From Legionella drancourtii LLAP12 (GTDB taxonomy: Bacteria > Pseudomonadota > Gammaproteobacteria > Legionellales > Legionellaceae), in NCBI RefSeq assembly GCF_000162755.2, contig NZ_JH413811.1:117342-172329 (forward strand): a DNA stretch of 54,988 bases. The letters run 5' to 3'. The notes beneath the pieces were generated by a model. It did not search any database. It was not told the DNA's origin and was given only the letters and a program-made list of their open reading frames with translations. Numbering within the stretch: position 1 is the first letter of the stretch; the number at the start of each line of letters is the position of its first letter. Below are positions 8,029 to 17,000 of the stretch, one piece after another. A program made the position numbers and the translations under genes.

Positions 8029-11000
8029 CTACCCCCCCACGCTGGGCTTATTTTTTTCGCTCTCATCTGGCTCCGCCTCCAGCTTATTAATGCCATCTAC
8101 AGACTTTTTGACCTGCTTAATACTGTCTGTATCTGCTTCAAAGAAGCGCCATTTTTCGCCTTTTTTCGGTGGATTGAAAGTAATATAGGCCAAAATTACA
8201 TTAAGAATATCAAGCAAAGCTTGTTTATAACCACGATGAGTACCTAAAACAGGTTCCGCATCGTTAATCGCCTGCTGACAACGTTGCTGATAAGTCTTAA
8301 GATTAGGCTTCGTTTCTGCAAAACAAGCATCAGTTTCCTTACGCAGCGTCTGATAAAGAGTAAACGCCGTTTGCGCTGCTGTTGCATATTGAGGCTTTTT
8401 AAGTCCCGTTACTACATGTTTACAGGCAAGAACTCTAAGAGACTCCAAGGCGATTAATATCTGTTCTTGAGGCGCATTTGTTGTAGACCTCTGCGCGTGT
8501 TGTTTTCTGATTGTGGCAAGCCAGGTTTTGCGTGCGGCTTCAGATAAGTTTTTATGCGTCAGAGCGCATTGCAAACTATCAAAGTCATTTGTCCTATTCA
8601 GCACTAAAAGTAATTGTTTTTCGGTTAACCAATCCCAGCTGCCAATCTTGCCGCTGTAATTAGGCTTTGTTAACAATGTATCTGCCAGAGAACTTGTCAT
8701 TTCCGGCCGCCCCAATAAGCGATCTATTTGCACCGAGTTTTGCACCTGATTAACTAACTTATGCATATACGACTCAGAATAAACCGTATCAAGCGTAACC
8801 AGCTCTTCCAGTTCATCTTCATTCGCCTCATGAACCATTTCATCAAAAGGCAGGTGTTCTAAAATATCGTCACCCAAAATGCGCAGGGCGCCAAATCCAA
8901 GTCGGGAGTTCAGTGGGCAAATATTAATAAGACTCAGTGCAAAGTTCTTATTACCAAGCAGCAGTGTCTGCAAAAAGAGCGCTTCCCAAGTTAAATTGTT
9001 TTCGGGATCTATTGCGCATTTCTTAAATAATTGTCGTCCTAAAGACTCTAATACCATCTCATCCAACTCAGCTCGATCAAGAATGCTCTCCGCCAGATCA
9101 ACGGTAAAATGAGGATCAGAGATAAGCTTATGCAAGGTATCATTATCTGCTTGAGAATGCTCGGCAATCGCTAATCTTACCGCCTCATTAAGTGAAGATA
9201 ACTGCAACATTGCGTGCAACACATCGGTTGTCACCGCCGTAGGATGTTTTAAAATCTTTAACAACTCGGTATTGGGGATAAATGGGTTACCTGTTAAATG
9301 CGCTAATAAATACTGCGGTGTTAACACATCGTATAATGCATCGCGAACCTCCTCACCAGCCGCTTGGTGTGTATAAATACGCTGATAATTCTCATCACTT
9401 AAATGGGGGGTTTTCAGCATTTGTACTAATTGCCCTTCACTTAAAGTCGTTTTATTTAGCAGCGCGCCAATGACGTTGTCGGTCATATCAGAACGTGCAA
9501 GTAACTTATCAATCAAATCACCTGCCTGGCATCTTTCAACCAAAAGAAGCAGCAAATCTTCATTCATAGCGCCTGTTTTTTCAGGATCAACCAATAATTT
9601 AAGCTCTGTTTCATCTACCTCATTAATTAAGGTACGTAACTGCAAACCTGCAGCAATATCCTTACCAAAAATAGTTAATAGTTTGACTTGCAACACCGTA
9701 CTCAAGCTCATATTGCTTAAAGTAGTATTTAACACCTTCATTTGCTTATTCTGCTGACAGTGCTTGCATAGTGAAATGAAGCATTGCTCCCATTCGGAAC
9801 CTGCCACTGCAAGACGACATCGTAGATGAACTATTTTAATAAGTTTGACCAATACCGGAACCTCATTATTGGCTCGCTCAACAATTTTTCTCGCTATTTG
9901 CATTGAAAAGCCTTGGTGTGATATTGCATCAAGCATCATTTTTGTAGTTGCCTGAGGATGAGAAATTAAGAGTAATAACATCTCAGGAGTTTTAACTGCT
10001 GCAACACTGTTCTCTAACACCGTCACGTCAAATTTAGGATATTTTAAAATAGCTTGAAGCCCATCCACATCACTGGTGTTATTTTTTAAAAAATAAACAA
10101 GAAATTTTTCAGGAGAAAATAAAGAATTACTAAATAGCGTTTCGCGAACCTTAGCACTGACCAATTTATGAGTAAAGATTTTATAAAAAAATGTTTCATT
10201 CGCAGCAAGCGCCGCAAATTTTATTAATTGTGCTTCGTTTAAACTATCTTGACGCAATACAAAATCAACAACATACTCAGGAATCATCGTTTCAGGTCGA
10301 GCCAGAATTTTGCTAATAAATAACTCGGACTCTGTTTTTGTCCTAAATCGGGTAATGAGAAGATACCACGCGGCGTCATTAATCAGGATTGAAGAATCAA
10401 GCAGGGCGATAACCACTGTTTCATCACAAAATTGACTCCCAAGAATTTGCTTAGCAAATACTTCCGAACTGTAATTTATCTTTAAAACGGTCTGTAAATC
10501 TTGTGCTGACGTTGCTTTTTGGATGAGTATCGGACAAACAATATGATCTATTGAATTCCCTCCTTGAAATAAAGGATGCTCCCGCAGCAGGAGAAGCGCT
10601 TTAAAATCAGCTTGTACCCCTTCTCCAAACTCTTGGGTTAAGTGACAAAGCGGCATGCCAAAATAGTCTTCAAGAACTTTAAATTCATTAGGATGTAATC
10701 CCATTAAAAAGTGGGCATTAAGACCGGCTTGCAACAAACGCATGATTATATTGTGCAATACCCCTAATTGCATTGAATGCTCATGGAGATAATCAAGGCT
10801 ATTAAGCGGTAAATCAAATTGTCTTTGCAATTCGCCAACGTCAAGCTTTTCTTTAGTCCATTGCTGATTTATATACGCAAAAGCTTGGGCAACCCTGCTG
10901 CATTCAGCGACCTGCACTGCACTAAATTTAGGGAAAAATCGTTTCCAATTGAACTTGCTTAAATCGTCAAAGCGATGTTGAACAATATAGATCAATCCTT

Positions 11001-14000
11001 CCGTATTTGTTTGCGATAGCGCCGTTTTTAACTGAGGAAAATCGGTCTCACTTCCTGGGCGATAGGGCATCAGCTCTTTTTCAAATAACGCCAATTTCTC
11101 AGGAGTGCGCTCTTTTAACCATTTTAATGATCCCTCTTGAGCTAAAAGATTGGAAACTTCACCATTAAAAAATCGAACTTGCTCGCGCAGCAATTGATAA
11201 CGCATATCATTAAGTATGTCTTGTGGCCTTTTTCCGCCAACTACCGTATCTTGCGTAGTTGCTAACCAGCTATTATTTATTTGTTGTGTGTTAATTACCC
11301 GTGCTATCACCTCTGCTTCTTGGGGCGTAACGATCATGGCATGCAGCATACCTTGATGTATGTGATACCAAACAACAAGAGCCGGTTTTAAAAAGGCACC
11401 GGTATCTTTCTTTTGACCTCGATAGACTGAGGCATAATTTATACTTGCTCTTAATTCATTGCTAAATAAATCAGATTTGTCTTCAAAGAAACAGACTTTA
11501 TTCAAAGGCCGAGCGTAGAAGCTCATCGACAGTTCTTCCATATAAATGATTTTTGCGTCACGCAGATCTATTACATGAGTTTCTGCAAGCCTAGGATCAA
11601 AGGTTTCATGAATTGCTGCAACTTCCATCTGCGTTTCCCGTTGCATCTCCGTTTGAATCTCCACTTCCATAGCCAATGCACTTTGCTCAGCAGCTTCATA
11701 TTCTTGCAAGCAATTAGGTAAAGCATTAGCAATGATTCCCTGAAGACCTCGCTTTATTTCTTCCTCAGCTCCGGCCATGATTTGTGCTAATTTAATGCAT
11801 TCATGCCAACGCGTAATTAACGATTCTTGATGATGTTTAAGAATATCCGCCGTAGCTTGCGGTTTATTCAGCGCACCATAAAGCTCAAAGAAGTTCACTG
11901 AGGGCTTGTCCGCAAAAAAAGAATTAAAAATTTGGGCTAATTCCCTTTTTTTAGCGGCGTTGGCAGCAGGCACACTACGAATAATTGCCAAACCTCTACT
12001 GCGCATCAAATTCGTCATTTGTAATTTTGCCGCAGTAAGATTGTCCTGTAATAAATTAAGATTATCAATGTTCGCAAATTGCTTGAACAACTCTGTACGT
12101 TTGATGTCTTTCAGTTTTTCAGAAACAATAATTTCCATGGTTTGTTCTAAACCTAGGCCCCGCATCCGCATACTTCCTTGTAAAAAGGCTTGTAAGGATG
12201 TTTTTTCATCAGCAAGAACAAAGGCATGGGCTTGGAGTGCTTGCGCTATATCAGTGCCTAACGTATGCGATTGATCATAATAGGTAAACCGTTGCTCAGG
12301 AGTCGAACCTAACAAACGACTGATTTCTTTTTCATCTGTTGTTTTCAGAACAATTGGCTTATTCGGTTTGTTAATATCGATCGCGCATAAGACCTGGTCT
12401 TTATCAAAATAAAGGATGTGTCTGATCGTTTTATTGGCGGTATTACGATGGAAACGTGCAAGTTCCTGAGCAACAAAGAAATTACTCACCCCTTGGAATT
12501 TGGCACAGATATCAATAATTGCGCGTGTACGCTCAGGTGCTTGTGAACGCGTCAAAATATGTTCGATAAATTGATAAACATCTTTATAATCAGCCCCAGA
12601 AATCCGGGTTTTTTTATTATGAAGGACTTCGATAATGTAGCCATCTGTACCTAGAGACGAGGCTTTATTGTATTTAAGGCGCTGATGAAAGGTCGTATGA
12701 TTTGATGGCGTTCCCGAAACCGCTTGCGCACTGCGATAAAGATCAATATGGTTAAACGAATTACTGGAAATTGTTCGGCTGTCTTGTTGAATTTGTCCTA
12801 AAGATTGCTCTTGTAGAATAGTAAAAATAAGCGCTTCATTATACTGAAAATGAGCATGAAGTTTTTTCAGTTGTTCTGGATCGCTTAAATTAACCTGGGT
12901 TAAAGTCAAACCTAAAGCACGAGCCAGATGTGCAAATCCCTTGGCCGTAGGGGTATCATCTAAATGGCGTAAGGCCGAATTTTGAAACAACTCTTTGCGT
13001 GCTGTAGCGTTCCACTGCTCAATTCTTTGCGTCAGTAATTTTGTGCTAACCCCCTTAATAAGCATCATTTGCACAGTATAGTTAATAGACTCCAGTTGAT
13101 TTCCAAAACGATTACGCTCATTAACAATATTATTTGCCGCATAAGGAAGAGCCAAAGTTCGCTCTAAAGCACTAAGGCCTTTGCGTTTGGAAGCGCCATA
13201 ATGTTCATTGAGACGACGAGTCAATGTTTGCGGCAACAAGGTAATTTCTTGCTTGAAAAAGGCAAGTGTCTCTTTTTCTTCCAGATTGGCTTGAACAACA
13301 GCCACAGGCATTTTTTTTGCCGTATTGGTAAGGTAGGCGATCAATTCTGCACTAATCCCATCACCATAGCGTTGACGCGCATTTTCAATAAATTGACTAA
13401 GCGGACTCGTCCCTTCTCTAAGTAGTTTGTTTGCCAGTTCTTTCTTAAAATCAGTCCAATCATAATCAGGACTAAAGCCAGGCGCCTCTTTAATCAATTG
13501 CGGGTCAATTAAGCGAAACAACGCAATTGCATTATGAATGACATCAACACCAATAGGTTGGGTATCTGTTCCAGTATAATTTAGCCGTTTTTTAATCGAC
13601 AAACCTTGATGCGCCTCATCAATAACACAATCACCATGATGACGCACAAGACTCGTGATCTTATCTAACCAATAGACTTGTTGTTCCCAAACCTTGTCTA
13701 TTTTGCCATCGGAAAGTAAGAGATCAAGGTATTTAAGCTCTAATGACTGCATGGCTTCACCAGTAGTCACAAGGTAACTCTTGTTTGTCATCACCTCGAC
13801 AAACAGCTTATAAATTTGCTCCAAACGCTCCGGCGCAGCATTACTGTCCCGATTAAAATCAAAACGATATGCGCGCTTTCCATATAATCGCTGCGAACTA
13901 CGATTTAAATCTTCATAGTTAGTTTCTAATAAAGCCTGAGGAACCTCGACAATAACCAGATTATCCCCTTGCGCTTTCATTTCAGCAAGGATGGGAAGAA

Positions 14001-17000
14001 TGACCTTCGATTTACCACCACCCATGATGATTTTTTCAATGACCTCATTAAAACCATGACGTTTATCTGGAACGGCTAATAACTCATTTAATGCTCTGAC
14101 TTGCCGATCATGCAACAAGATTTGCTCTTCATGTTGTAAAAGAACAATTGCAGGCACATCCAAAGCGGGAATTTCCGAGCGCGCCAATAAATCCAACGCC
14201 ACAACAGCACTGCTTACATCCTTATTAACCGCTGTTTCATGAAGCTTATCCCTGATTTTTTCTGCAGATTGATAACAAATGCCCTGAACCAATGCTTGAT
14301 GAATTGCATCATGCAGTTTTTGTGCATTTTGAGGACTTAATCCTGTTTTCGCAATGGTGTAAGTAAAATCAGCTCGTGTATAAAGTGATAAGAGATCGGC
14401 ATGAGTTAAAATTGCCCGAGCTCGCGATTCTTTTTCAACAGTCCAGATTTGTGCTAATGCAAAATCTTCTGGCCCTTGGTTGGCAAGATTTAAAGCCTCA
14501 TCCCACAGCATTTTCGTTGTTAATTTAAGTTGAGCTAAAGCCTTAGTGGCAGATTCATGCACTGTATGAACAAGGTTCATGTCCTCAATTAAACCTTTTG
14601 CTAATTCTTTTTTTTGTTTTTCAGCATCAATAAATTTCTTACCGGCATCTTCTTCTATAGCAAATTCATCCTCTGGGCTATTCACCGGCTCTTTACCTAA
14701 CACCTCAAGTTTTTGTGCAAGTGCATCTTGAATCTTTTTATAATGTACGATGTATTGATCAATAGAGGCCAATTGAGTGTCAATTCCCATTTGTACACTT
14801 AAGGATTGCTTTGGCAAAGCGCTAGTACTAATTGGTTTAGGAACCTGATGCTCATACTCTTTTATGAGCTGTTCAGGTTCCGCCAGCAACGGTGCGTACA
14901 CATCTTTTGCCTGATAAACCTGCAGAGCGGGTACATTGTACCCACGAACAATATTTACCAAATCGCCAAAATTGTTATAGTGCCTTTTGATTAAGCGTTC
15001 ATTATTATATACTGCCCGATATAAAATATTGCATAAAAATGGAATCTGAGAATTTTGCTTGTCTAAAGGTATATGACGATTGGCAAGTAAAGTTCGCGTG
15101 CAAAAATCGAGTAAAGGTTTGCGAAACACATTAATCGTTATGTCATTAACATTAGAAAGCGCTATACGCAAATAAGCTGGAAAATGTTCGACAAAATCTT
15201 CATCACTCATCGTCGATGAAAGCAGAGTCATCGCTCGTTCATAAGCCTCCCAACTTAGACCGTTACTATCCGCCATAAGTTTTTCGTATACAGCGTCGCC
15301 GCTCGAAGCCTTCTTCATCGCAGCCGCTTCCGGCAATGATAAATCAATAGCAACTAACACCAAAGCTGTTGACTTGGAAACTATGGGCTTTAATTTTTTA
15401 AGTTGCTGTTCTATATGTGCTATTCGTTCCTGTTCAGCAAAAGATAATTCGCCGGTCTTTTCTTGAGCAAGTAAAAATTTTCGCTCCTCCAGTAATGCTT
15501 CCAGACTTAAACGTGTCCATTCATAGCCCAGTGCACCTAAGGGTTTAAAATCTGAGGGCAGTGATTGATGGTAATAGTCTAATAAACGTTTGCGTTCAAT
15601 TTTTGAAAGCTGATATTGATGTTCCAGATGACGCCCCATGGTTTGGAAACGCTCAAATGTCTGATAAATTGTTCCAGGAAGCGTTTGTAAAAAAGTGTCT
15701 ATCTCTTTATATTGCAATTGGGCATACTCAGCGTTGGCGCTGTTATCTGAAACATCTGGAGCCTTCAAATCAAATGTCCGGTCCTGCACCAGATAATCGG
15801 ATAAAAGACTCATTGCCTTAAGTTGGCATGCGACAAAAGGGGGAGTATTTCTGATGGCCGTCTTCTCAAAATTCTTATGCTTATCAATGATGTAAGGTAA
15901 ATCTTTGCACATCCATTTGATGTACTGTAATTCTGCTGACTCCCCTTTTAAACCGCCCAAGCGCTTAGTACAATCTTCGAGGGTTTTCCATGCTTTTTCG
16001 GGCTGATTAGTAACCAAATACATATACGCCAAATACAATGCATCCACTGCAGTATCTGCAATGGGTTCACCATCAACTAATTGGAAACTTGTATAACGCT
16101 CACTGTCTTGATAATTCCATTGCGGCTCTTTAGCCGGTGGTGTAGCTTGCCAAAGTTCTTTAAGACTATCCTCGGCAATAACACCACGTTTATCATGAAC
16201 TACAGGATAAAAATCACTTTGCACACCAAAATCCAAATCATAAAATCGGCTTACTGGCACTAAAACACGTTGTTGACCTTTTCCTTGTAAAACAAGACCT
16301 GCTACTGAAACATGAATCGGTGAGGCGATGTTAACCACTTCCTCTTCGGTTGCTTCATTAATCACAGTCTGGGTGCTCGTATCGATTTTAAAACTTAGAC
16401 CATAACGAGGTAATTTGACGAACGCCTTATCTTGATCCCCATAAGCAATGATAAAGCGATTACTTTCAAAGGCATTAAATAGCTGACGATTATCAGGCTT
16501 AAGTACGCCTACTGGATACGCCATCTCTAATCTTTGCTCATCAAGAGGTTTTATTATTCGCCCTCCAATAATGGAGTAAACGGGAACATTATTGCGCGTC
16601 AACATGCCGTTGCCTGCAATAGATGTAGTCTGTTTCCAATAGTTCATTGCCCCATCTGTCAAAATGGCGGGTAAATCAGTTTGAATTGCCCCACCGGATT
16701 GATTCGCATAGTATGCCTCATGATGATTAGTCAAGGCTTGCAGTTCATACCTTGCGGTCTTACCATTAATAGTCCAATCTTTCTGAACAACAAGCGTATT
16801 ATTTTTATAAAATAAATGAACATCACCTTCCTGTCCTTGAAGAATAAAATAAGTACCCGCATGATTCGTAAGGCATACTTGTACGTGATGCAAACCCAAT
16901 TGTTTGATTAATGGATGATTCCGAATCGTCAAGGGCACACCCGCTTTAGCAAAACCTTTATCAAAAATCTTACCTTTAAGTGCATCAACATGAAGTACGG

